A stretch of 64,000 bases of DNA from Lolium rigidum (Eukaryota > Streptophyta > Magnoliopsida > Poales > Poaceae), in assembly GCF_022539505.1 (NCBI RefSeq), contig NW_025901037.1, positions 1-64,000 of the forward strand, in the 5' to 3' direction. Positions 13,171 to 25,530 of this stretch are shown here, one piece after another. The stretch's first letter is position 1. Each line of letters starts with the position of its first letter. Both the position numbers and the translations under genes were made by a program. The notes beneath the pieces were generated by a model that saw nothing but the letters and a program-made list of their open reading frames with translations, was not told the DNA's origin and did not search any database.

Positions 13171-16100
13171 GCCGCTAGAGTCGTGTACCGGGGGTCACGG
13201 GGCATCGAAATCCTCGTGGGAACCGAAAACGTGGACTATAGCCCACGAAAACAGCCAGAAATGCTCGAAATCACGAGTTTTGACGATGCCGCGAGTCGTG
13301 TACCGGGGGTCACGGGCATCGAAATCCTCCGGGACCCGAGCGTGGACTATAGCCCACGAAAACGGCCAGAAATGCTCGAAATCGCGAGTTTTGACGATGC
13401 CGCTAGAGTCGTGTATCGGGGGTCACGGGGCATCGAAATCCTCCGGGACCCGAAAACGTGGACTATAGCCCACGAAAACGGCCGAAATGCTCGAAATCAC
13501 GAGTTTTGATGATGCCGCTGAGAGTCGTGTACCGTGGGTCACGGGGCATCGAAATCCTCCGGGACCCGAAACCGTGGACCATAGCCGCACGAAAACGGCT
13601 AGAAATGCTCGAAATCACGAGTTTTGACGATGCGCTAGAGTCGTATACCGGGGGTCACGGGGCATCGAAATCCTCCCGGGACCGAAACGTGGACTATAGC
13701 CCACGAAAACGGCCAGAAATGCTCGAAATCACGAGTTTTGATGATGCCGCTAGAGTCGTGTACCGTGGGTCACGGGGCATCGAAATCCTCCCGGGACCCG
13801 AAAACGTGGACCATAGCCGACGAAAACGGCTAGAAATGCTCGAAATCACGAGTTTTGACGATGCCGCTAGAGTCGTGTACCGTGGGTCACGGGGCATCGA
13901 AATCCTCCCGGGACCCGAAAGCGTGGACTATAGCCCACGAAAACGGCCAGAAATGCTCGAAATCGCGAGTTTTGATGATGCCGCTAGAGTCGTGTACCGG
14001 GGGTCCACCGGGGCATCGAAATCCTCGTGGGAACCGAAAACGTGGACTATAGCCCACGAAAACAGCCGAAATGCTCGAAATCGCGAGTTTTGACGATGCC
14101 GCTAGAGTCGTGTACCGGGGGTCACGGGGGCATCGAAATCCTCCCGGGACCCGAAAGCGTGGACTATAGCCCACGAAAACGGCCGAAATGCTCGAAATCA
14201 CGAGTTTTGACGATGCCGCTAGAGTCGTGTACCGGGGGTCACGGGGCATCGAAATCCTCCGGGACCGAAAACGTGGACTATAGCCCACGAAAACAGCCGA
14301 AATGCTCGAAATCACGAGTTTTGACGATGCCGCTAGAGTCGTGTACCGGTGGGTCACGGGGGCATCGAAATCCTCCGGGACCCGAAAACGTGGACTATAG
14401 CCCACGAAAACAGCCGGAAATGCTCGAAATCACGAGTTTTGATGATGCCGCTAGAGTCGTGTACCGTGGGTCACGGGGCATCGAAATCCTCCGGGACCCG
14501 AAACCGTGGACCATAGCCCACGAAAACGGCTAGAAATGCTCGAAATCACGAGTTTTGACGATGCCGCTAGAGTCGTGTGCCGGGGGTCACGGGGCATCGA
14601 AATCCTCGTGGGAACCGAAAACGTGCACTATAGCCCACGAAAACAGCCAGAAATGCTCGAAATCGCGAGTTTTGACGATGCCGCTAGAGTCGTGTACCGG
14701 GGGTCACGGGGCATCGAAATCCTCCCGGGACCCGAAAACGTGGACTATAGCCCACGAAAACGGCCAGAAATGCTCGAAATCGCGAGTTTCGACGATGCCG
14801 CTAGAGTCGTGTACCGTGGGTCACGGGGCATCGAAATCCTCGTGGGAACCGAAACCGTGGACCATAGCGCACGAAAACGGCCAGAAATGCTCGAAATCAC
14901 GAGTTTTGACGATGCCGCGAGTCGTGTACCGGGGGTCACGGGGCATCGAAATCCTCCCGGGACCCGAAAACGTGGACTATAGCCCACGAAACGGCCGGAA
15001 ATGCTCGAAATCACGAGTTTTGATGATGCCGCTAGAGTCGTGTACCGGTGGGTCACGGGGCATCGAAATCCTCCCGGGACCGAAAGCCGTGGACCATAGC
15101 CGACGAAAACGGCCAGAAATGCTCGAAATCACGAGTTTTGACGATGCCGCTAGAGTCGTGTCCCGGGGTCACGGGGCATCGAAATCCTCGTGGGACCGAA
15201 AACGTGCACTATAGCCCACGAAAACAGCCGGAAATGCTCGAAATCGCGAGTTTTGACGATGCCGCTAGAGTCGTGTACCGTGGGTCACGGGGCATCGAAA
15301 TCCTCCCGGGACCGAAAACGTGGACTATAGCCCACGAAAAGCGGCCGAAATGCTCGAAATCGCGAGTTTCGACGATGCGCTAGAGTCGTGTACCGTGGGT
15401 CACGGGGCATCGAAATCCTCGTGGGAACCGAAACCGTGGACTATAGCGCACGAAAACGGCTAGAAATGCTCGAAATCACGAAGTTTTGACGATGCCGCCG
15501 AGTCGTGTACCGGGGGTCACGGGGCATCGAAATCCTCCCGGGACCCGAAAACGTGGACTATAGCCCACGAAAACGGCCAGAAATGCTCGAAATCACGAGT
15601 TTTGATGATGCCGCTAGAGTCGTGTACCGTGGGTCACGGGGCATCGAAATCCTCCCGGGACCCGAAACCGTGGACCATAGCGCGACGAAAACGGCCAGAA
15701 ATGCTCGAAATCACGAGTTTTGACGATGCCGCTAGAGTCGTGTCCCAGGGGTCACGGGGCATCGAAATCCTTGTGGGAACCGAAAACGTGCACTATAGCC
15801 CACGAAAACAGCCAGAAATGCTCGAAATCGCGAGTTTTGACGATGCCGCCAGAGTCGTGTACCGTGGGTCACGGGGCATCGAAATCTTCCCGGGACCCGA
15901 AAACGTGGACTATAGCCCACGAAAACGGCCAGAAATGCTTGAAATCACGAGTTTTAATGATGCCGCTAGAGTCGTGTACCGGGGGGTCACAGGGCATCGA
16001 AATCCACCCGGGACCCGAAAACCGTGGACTATAGCCCACGAAAACGGCCAGAAATGCTCGAGATCATGACTTTTGACGATGCCGCTAGAGTCGTGTACCG

Positions 16101-16869
16101 TGGGTCACGGGGCATCGAAATCCTCCCGGGACCGAGATCGTGGACTATAGCCCACGAAAACGGCCGAAATGCTCGAGATCACGAGTTTTGACGATGCCGC
16201 TAGAGTCATGTACAGGGGTCACGGGGCATCGAAATCATCCCGGGACCAGAAACCGTGGACTATAGCCCACGAAAACGGCCAGAAATGCGCGAAATCGCGA
16301 GTTTCGACGATGCCGCTAGAGTCGTGTACCGGGGGTCACGGGCGCATCGAAATCCTCCCGGGACCCGAATATCATGGACTATAGCCCACGAAAACGGCCA
16401 GAAATGCTCGAAATCACGAGTTTTGACGATGCCGCTAGAGTCGTGTACGGGGGGCACGTGGCATCGAAAACCTCCCGGGACCGAAAACGTGGACTAGAGC
16501 CCACGAAACAGCCAGAAATGCTCGAAATCACGAGTTTTGATGATGCCGCTAGAGTCGTGTACCGTGGGTCACGGGGCATCGAAATCCTCCCGGGACCCGA
16601 AACCGTGGACCATAGCTGACGAAAACGGCCAGAAATTCTCGAAATCACGAGTTTTGACGATGCCGCTAGAGTCGTGTACCGGGGGGTCACGGGGCATCGA
16701 AATCCTCGTGGGAACCGAAAACGTGCACTATAGCCCACGAAAACAGCCAGAAATGCTCGAAATCGCGAGTTTTGACGATGCCGCCGAGTCGTGTACCGTG
16801 GGTCACGGGGCATCGAAATCCTCCCGGGACCCGAAAACGTGGACTATAGCCCACGAAAACGGCCAGAAA

Positions 16870-17360
16870 TGCTCGAAATCACGAGTTTTAATGATGCCGC
16901 TAGAGTCGTGTACCGGGGGTCACGGGGCATCGAAATCCACCCGGGACCCAAAAACCGTGGACTATAGCCCACGAAAACGGCCAGAAATGCTCGAGATCAT
17001 GACTTTTGACGATGCCGCTAGAGTCATGTACCGGGGGTCACGGGGCATCGAAATCCTCCCGGGACCCGAAATCGTGGACTATAGCCCACGAAACGGCCAG
17101 AAATGCTTGAAATCACGAGTTTTGATGATGCCGCTAGAGTTGTGTACCAGGGGTCACAGGGCATTGAAATCATCCCGGGACCCGAAAACCCTGGACTATA
17201 GCCCACGAAACGGCCAGAAATGCGCGAAATCGCGAGTTTCGACGATGCTGCCAGAGTCGTGTACCGGGGGTCACGGCACATCGAAATCCTTCCGGGACCC
17301 GAAAATCATGGACTATAGCCCACAAAAACGCCCAGAAATGCTCGAAATCACGAGTTTTGA
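16870..17360. repeat. Higher-order satellite block, copy 2
   Basis: It has the same ordered variant monomers as the block near 12.7-13.2 kb. The CCCACAAAAACG marker lies 4194 bp (about 36 monomers) downstream of its counterpart there. Small differences, such as CATCCCGGGACCC instead of CATCCCGTGACCT, show the copies have since diverged. Confidence 0.8.
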
Positions 17361-20300
17361 CGATGCCGCTAGATTCGTGTACCGGGGGTCACGGGGCATC
17401 GAAATCCTCGTGGGAACCGAAAACGTGGACTATAGCCCACGAAAACAGCCAGAAATGCTCGAAATCACGAGTTTTGACGATGCCGCCAGAGTCGTGTACC
17501 GGGGGTCACGGGGCATCGAAATCCTCCCGGGACCCGAAAACGTGGACTATAGCCCACGAAAACAGCCAGAAATGCTCGAAATCGCGAGTTTTGACGATGC
17601 CGCCAGAGTCGTGTACCGGGGGTCACGGGGCATCGAAATCCTCCGGGACCGACAACGTGGACTATAGCCCACGAAAACGGCCAGAAATGCTCGAAATCAC
17701 GAGTTTTGATGATGCCGCTAGAGTCGTGTACCGTGGGTCACGGGGCATCGAAATCCTCCGGGACCCGAAACCGTGGACCATAGCCAGCCAAACGGCCAGA
17801 AATGCTCGAAATCACGAGTTTTGACGATGCCGCTAGAGTCGTGTACCAGGGGTCACGGGGCATCGAAATCCTCCCGGGACCCGAAAACGTGCACTATAGC
17901 CCACGAAAACGGCCAGAAATGCTCGAAATCCCGAGTTTTGATGATGCCGCTAGAGTCGTGTACCGTGGGTCACGGGGCATCGAAATCCTCCCGGGACCCG
18001 AAACCGTGGACCATAGCTGACGAAAACGGCTAGAAATGCTCGAAATCATGAGTTTTGGCGATGCCGCTAGAGTCGTGTACCAGGGGTCACGGGGCATCGA
18101 AATCCTCCCGGGACCCGAAAACGTGGACTATAGCCCACGAAAAGGGCCAGAAATGCGCGAAATCGCGAGTTTCGATGATGCCGCTAGAGTCGTGTACCGG
18201 GGGGTCACCGGGCATCGAAATCCTCGTGGGAACCGAAAACGTGGACTATAGCCCACGAAAACAGCCAGAAATGCTCGAAATCACGAGTTTCGACGATGCC
18301 GCTAGAGTCGTGTACGGGGGTCACGGCGCATCGAAATCCTCCGGGACCCGAAAACGTGGACTATAGCCCACGAAAACGGCCAGAAATGCTCGAAATCACG
18401 AGTTTTGACGATGCCGCTAGAGTCGTGTACCGGGGTCACGTGGCATCGAAAACCTCCCGGGACCCGAAAACGTGGACTAGAGCCCACGAAAACAGCCAGA
18501 AATGCTCGAAATCACGAGTTTTGATGATGCCGCTAGAGTCGTGTACCGGGGGTCACGGGGCATCGAAATCCTCCCGGAACCCGAAAACGTGGACTATAGC
18601 CCACGAAAACGGCCAGAAATGCTCGAAATCACGAGTTTTGATGATGCCGCTAGAGTCGTGTACCGTGGGTCACGGGGCATCGAAATCCTCCCGGGACCCG
18701 AAACCGTGGACCATAGCAGACGAAAACGGCTAGAAATGCTCGAAATCACGAGTTTTGACGATGCCGCTAGAGTCGTGTCCCAGGGGTCACGGGGCATCGA
18801 AATCCTCGTGGGAACCGAAAACGTGCACTATAGCCCACGAAAACAGCCAGAAATGCTCGAAATCGCGAGTTTTGACGATGCCGCCAGAGTCGTGTACCGG
18901 GGGTCACGGGGCATCGAAATCCTCCCGGGACCCGAAAACGTGGACTATAGCCCACGAAAAGGGCCAGAAATGCGCGAAATCGCGAGTTTCGACGATGCCG
19001 CTAGAGTCGTGTACCGTGGGTCACGGGGCATCGAAATCCTCGTGGGAACCGAAACCGTGGACCATAGCAGACGAAAACGGCTAGAAATGCTCGAAATCAC
19101 GAGTTTTGACGATGCCGCCGAGTCGTGTGCGGGGGTCACGGGGCATCGAAATCCTCCCGGGACCCGAAAACGTGGACTATAGCCCACGAAAACGGCCAGA
19201 AATGCTCGAAATCACGAGTTTTGATGATGCCGCTAGAGTCGTGTACCGTGGGTCACGGGGCATCGAAATCCTCCCGGGACCCGAAACCGTGGACCATAGC
19301 CCACGAAAACGGCTAGAAATGCTCGAAATCACGAGTTTTGACGATGCCGCTAGAGTCGTGTCCCAGGGGTCACGGGGCATCGAAATCCTCGTGGGAACCG
19401 AAAACGTGCACTATAGCCCACGAAAACAGCCAGAAATGCTCGAAATCGCGAGTTTTGACGATGCCGCCGAGTCGTGTACCGTGGGTCACGGGGCATCGAA
19501 AATCCTCCCGGGACCCGAAAACGTGGACTATAGCCCACGAAAACGGCCAGAAATGCTCGAAATCACGAGTTTTAATGATGCCGCTAGAGTCGTGTACCGG
19601 GGGTCACGGGGCATCGAAATCCTCCGGGACCCAAAACCGTGGACTATAGCCCACGAAAACGGCCAGAAATGCTCGAGATCATGACTTTTGACGATGCCGC
19701 TAGAGTCATGTACCGGGGGTCACGGGGCATCGAAATCCTCCCGGGACCCGAAATCGTGGACTATAGCCCACGAAACGGCCAGAAATGCTTGAAATCACGA
19801 GTTTTGACGATGCCGCTAGAGTCGTGTACCAGGGGTCACGGGGCATCGAAATCCTTGTGGGAACCGAAAACGTGCACTATAGCCCACGAAAACAGCCAGA
19901 AATGCTCGAAATCGCGAGTTTCGACTATGCTGCCAGAGTCGTGTACCGGGGGTCACGGCACATCGAAATCCTTCCGGGACCCGAAAATCATGGACTATAG
20001 CCCACGAAAACGGCCAGAAATGCTCGAAATCACGAGTTTTGACGATGCCGCTAGAGTCGTGTACCGGGGGTCACGGGGCATCGAAATCCTCGTGGGAACC
20101 GAAAACGTGGACTATAGCCCACGAAAACAGCCGAAATGCTCGAAATCACGAGTTTTGACGATGCCGCTGAGTCGTGTACCGGGGTCACGGGGCATCGAAA
20201 TCCTCCGGGACCGAAGCGTGGACTATAGCCCACGAAAACGGCCGAAATGCTCGAAATCGCGAGTTTTGACGATGCCGCTAGAGTCGTGTACCGGGGGTCA

Positions 20301-23300
20301 CGGGGCATCGAAATCCTCCCGGGACCCGAAAACGTGGACTATAGCCCACGAAAACGGCCGAAATGCTCGAAATCACGAGTTTTGATGATGCCGCTAGAGT
20401 CGTGTACCGTGGGTCACGGGGCATCGAAATCCTCCCGGGACCCGAAGCGTGGACTATAGCTGCACGAAAACGGCCAGAAATGCTCGAAATCACGAGTTTT
20501 GACGATGCCGCTAGAGTCGTATACCGGGGGTCACGGGGCATCGAAATCCTCCCGGGACCCGAGAACGTGGACTATAGCCCACGAAAACGGCCAGAAATGC
20601 TCGAAATCCCGAGTTTTGATGATGCCGCTAGAGTCGTGTACCGTGGGTCACGGGGCATCGAAATCCTCCCGGGACCCGAAACCGTGGACCATAGCCGACG
20701 AAAACGGCTAGAAATGCTCGAAATCACGAGTTTTGACGATGCCGCTAGAGTCGTGTACCAGGGGTCACGGGGCATCGAAATCCTCCCGGGACCCGAAAAC
20801 GTGGACTATAGCCCACGAAAAGGGCCAGAAATGCGCGAAATCGCGAGTTTCGATGATGCCGCTAGAGTCGTGTACCGGGGGGTCACCGGGCATCGAAATC
20901 CTCGTGGGAACCGAAAACGTGGACTATAGCCCACGAAAACAGCCAGAAATGCTCGAAATCGCGAGTTTCGACGATGCCGCTAGAGTCGTGTACCGGGGGT
21001 CACGGCGCATCGAAATCCTCCCGGGACCCGAAAACGTGGACTATAGCCCACGAAAACGGCCAGAAATGCTCGAAATCACGAGTTTTGACGATGCCGCTAG
21101 AGTCGTGTACGGGGGTCACGTGGCATCGAAATCCTCCCGGGACCCGAAAACGTGGACTAGAGCCCACGAAAACAGCCAGAAATGCTCGAAATCACGAGTT
21201 TTGATGATGCCGCTAGAGTCGTGTACCGGGGGTCACGGGGCATCGAAATCCTCCCGGGACCCGAAAACGTGGACTATACCCCACGAAAACGGCCAGAAAT
21301 GCTCGAAATCACGAGTTTTGATGATGCCGCTAGAGTCGTGTACCGTGGGTCACGGGGCATCGAAATCCTCCCGGGACCCGAAACCGTGGACCATAGCGGA
21401 CGAAAACGGCTAGAAATGCTCGAAATCACGAGTTTTGACGATGCCGCTAGAGTCGTGTCCCGTGGGTCACGGGGCATCGAAATCCTTGTGGGAACCGAAA
21501 ACGTGCACTATAGCCCACGAAAACAGCCAGAAATGCTCGAAATCGCGAGTTTTGACGATGCCGCCAGAGTCGTGTACCGGGGTCACGGGGCATCGAAATC
21601 CTCCCGGGACCCGAAACGTGGACTATAGCCCACGAAAAGGGCCAGAAATGCGCGAAATCGCGAGTTTCGACGATGCCGCTAGAGTCGTGTACCGTGGGTC
21701 ACGGGGCATCGAAATCCTCGTGGGAACCGAAACCGTGGACCATAGCAGACGAAAACGGCTAGAAATGCTCGAAATCACGAGTTTTGACGATGCCGCCAGA
21801 GTCGTGTACCGGGGGTCACGGGGCATCGAAATCCTCCCGGGACCCGAAAACGTGGACTATACCCCACGAAAACGGCCAGAAATGCTCGAAATCACGAGTT
21901 TTGATGATGCCGCTAGAGTCGTGTACCGTGGGTCACGGGGCATCGAAATCCTCCGGGACCGAAACGCGTGGACCATAGCGGACGAAAACGGCTAGAAATG
22001 CTCGAAATCACGAGTTTTGACGATGCCGCTAGAGTCGTGTCCGAGGGTCACGGGGCATCGAAATCCTTGCGGGAACCGAAAACGTGCACTATAGCCCACG
22101 AAAACAGCCAGAAATGCTCGAAATCGCGAGTTTTGACGATGCCGCTAGAGTCGTGTACCGTGGGTCACGGGGCATCGAAATCTTCCCGGGACCCGAAAAC
22201 GTGGACTATACCCCACGAAAACGGCCAGAAATGCTTGAAATCACGAGTTTTAATGATGCCGCTAGAGTCGTGTACTCGGGGGTCACGGGCATCGAAATCC
22301 ACCGGGACCCGAAAACCGTGGACTATATCCCACGAAAACAGACCAGAAATGCTCGAGATCATGACTTTTGACGATGCCGCTAGAGTCATGTACGCGTGGG
22401 TCACGGGGCATCGAAATCCTCCCGGGACCCGAAATCGTGGACTATAGCCACGAAACGGCCAGAAATGCTTGAAATCACGAGTTTTGACGATGCCGCTAGA
22501 GTCATGTACCGGGGGTCACAGGGCATCGAAATCATCCCGTGACCTGAAAACCGTGGACTATATCCCACGAAAACGGCCAGAAATGCGTGAAATCGCGAGT
22601 TTCGACGATGCCGCTAGAGTCGTGTACCGGGGGTCACGGCGCATCGAAATCCTCCCGGGACCCGAAAATCATGGACTATAGCCCACGAAAACGGCCGAAA
22701 TGCTCGAAATCACGAGTTTTGACGATGCCGCTAGAGTCGTGTACTCGGGGGTCACGTGGCATCGAAAACCTCCCGGGACCGAAAACGTGGACTAGAGCCC
22801 ACGAAAACAGCCGAAATGCTCGAAATCACGAGTTTTGACGATGCCGCCTGGAGTCGTGTACCGGGGGTCACGGGGCATCGAAATCCTCCCGGGACCCGAA
22901 AACGTGGACTATAGCCCACGAAAACAGCCAGAAATGCTCGAAATCGTGACTTTTGACGATGCCGCCAGAGTCGTGTACCGGGGGTCACGGGGCATCGAAA
23001 TCCTCCCGGGACCCGAAAACGTGGACTATAGCCCACGAAAACGGCCAGAAATGCTCGAAATCACGAGTTTTGATGATGCCGCCAGAGTCGTGTACCGTGG
23101 GTCACGGGGCATTGAAATCATCCCGTGACCTGAAAACCCTATACTATAGCCCACGAAACGGCCAGAAATGCGCGAAATCACGAGTTTTGACGATGCCGCT
23201 AGAGTCGTGTACCGGGGTCACGGGGCATCGAAATCCTCCCGGGACCCGAAAACGTGGACTATAGCCCACGAAAACGGCCAGAAATGCTCGAAATCACGAG

Positions 23301-25069
23301 TTTTGACGATGCCGCTAGAGTCGTGTACCGTGGGTCACGGGGCATCGAAATCCTCGTGGGAACCGAAAACGTGGACCATAGCTGACGAAAACGGCTAGAA
23401 ATGCTCGAAATCACGAGTTTTGACGATGCCGCCAGAGTCGTGTACCGGGGGTCACGGGGCATCGAAATCCTCCCGGGACCCGAAAACGTGGACTATAGCC
23501 CACGAAAAGGGCCAGAAATGCGCGAAATCGCGAGGTTTGACGATGCCGCTAGAGTCGTGTACCGTGGGTCACGGGGCATCGAAATCCTCGTGGGAACCGA
23601 AACCGTGGACCATAGCGACGAAAACGGCTAGAAATGCTCGAAATCACGAGTTTTGACGATGCCGCCGGAGTCGTGTCCGGGAGTCACGGGGCATCGAAAA
23701 TCCTCCCGGGACCCGAAGCGTGGACTATACCCCACGAAAACGGCCAGAAATGCTCGAAATCACGAGTTTTGATGATGCCGCTAGAGTCGTGTCACCGTGG
23801 GTCACGGGGCATCGAAATCCTCCGGGACCCGAAACCGTGGACCATAGCAGGACGAAAACGGCTAGAAATGCTCGAAATCCACGAGTTTTGACGATGCCGC
23901 TAGAGTCGTGTCCCAGGGGTCACGGGGCATCGAAAATCCTTGTGGGAACCGAAAGCGTGCACTATAGCCCACGAAAACAGCCGAAATGCTCGAAATCGCG
24001 AGTTTTGACGATGCCGCCGAGTCGTGTACCGTGGGTCACGGGGCATCGAAATCTTCCAGGCCCGAAAACGTGGACTATAGCCCACGAAAACGGCCAGAAA
24101 TGCTTGAAATCACGAGTTTTAATGATGCCGCTAGAGTCGTGTACCGGGGGGTCACAGGGCATCGAAATCCACCCGGGACCCGAAAACCGTGGACTATATC
24201 CCACGAAAACGACCAGAAATGCTCGAGATCATGACTTTTGACGATGCCGCTAGAGTCATGTACCGTGGGTCACGGGGCATCGAAATCCTCCCGGGACCCG
24301 AAATCGTGGACTATAGCCCACGAAAACGGCCAGAAATGCTTGAAATCACGAGTTTTGACGATGCCGCTAGAGTCATGTACCGGGGGTCACGGGGCATCGA
24401 AATCATCCCGTGACCTGAAAACCGTGGACTATAGCCCACGAAAACGGCCAGAAATGCGCGAAATCGCGAGTTTCGACGATGCCGCTAGAGTCGTGTACCG
24501 GGGGTCACGGCGCATCGAAATCCTCCCGGGACCCGAAAATCATGGACTATAGCCCACGAAAACGGCCAGAAATGCTCGAAATCACGAGTTTTGACGATGC
24601 CGCTAGAGTCGTGTACCGGGGGTCACGTGGCATCGAAAACCTCCCGGGACCCGAAAACGTGGACTAGAGCCCACGAAAACAGCCAGAAATGCTCGAAATC
24701 ACGAGTTTTGATGATGCCGCTAGAGTCGTGTACCGTGGGTCACGGGGCATCGAAATCCTCCCGGGACCCGGAAACCGTGGACCATAGCTGACGAAAACGG
24801 CCAGAAATTCTCGAAATCACGAGTTTTGACGATGCCGCTAGAGTCGTGTACCGGGGGTCACGGGGCATCGAAATCCTTGTGGGAACCGAAAACGTGCACT
24901 ATAGCCCACGAAAACAGCCAGAAATGCTCGAAATCGCGAGTTTTGACGATGCCGCCAGAGTCGTGTACCGTGGGTCACGGGGCATCAAAATCCTCCCGGG
25001 ACCCGAAAACGTGGACTATAGCCCACGAAAACGGCCAGAAATGCGCGAAATCACGAGTTTTAATGATGC

Positions 25070-25530
25070 CGCTAGAGTCGTGTACCGGGGGGACGGAGGC
25101 ATCGAAATCCACCCGGGACCCAAAAACCGTGGACTATAGCCCACGAAAACGGCCAGAAATGCTCGAGATCATGACTTTTGACGATGCCGCTAGAGTCATG
25201 TACCGGGGGTCACGGGGCATCGAAATCCTCCCGGGACCCGAAATCGTGGACTATAGCCCACGAAACGGCCAGAAATGCTTGAAATCACGAGTTTTGATGA
25301 TGCCGCTAGAGTTGTGTACCCGGGGGTCACAGGGCATTGAAATCATCCCGTGACCTGAAAACCCTGGACTATAGCCCACGAAACGGCCAGAAATGCGCGA
25401 AATCGCGAGTTTCGACGATGCTGCCAGAGTCGTGTACCGGGGGTCACGGCACATCGAAATCCTTCCGGGACCCGAAAATCATGGACTATAGCCCACAAAA
25501 ACGCCCGAAATGCTCGAAATCACGAGTTTT
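25070..25530. repeat. Higher-order satellite block, copy 3
   Basis: This is a third occurrence of the same variant order (GATCATGACTTTTGACG, CAGGGCATTGAAATCATC, GATGCTGCCAGAG, CCCACAAAAACGCCC). It lies 8173 bp (about 70 monomers) after copy 2. Copies 2 and 3 share ACGCCC where copy 1 has ACGGCC, so these two look closer to each other. Confidence 0.75.
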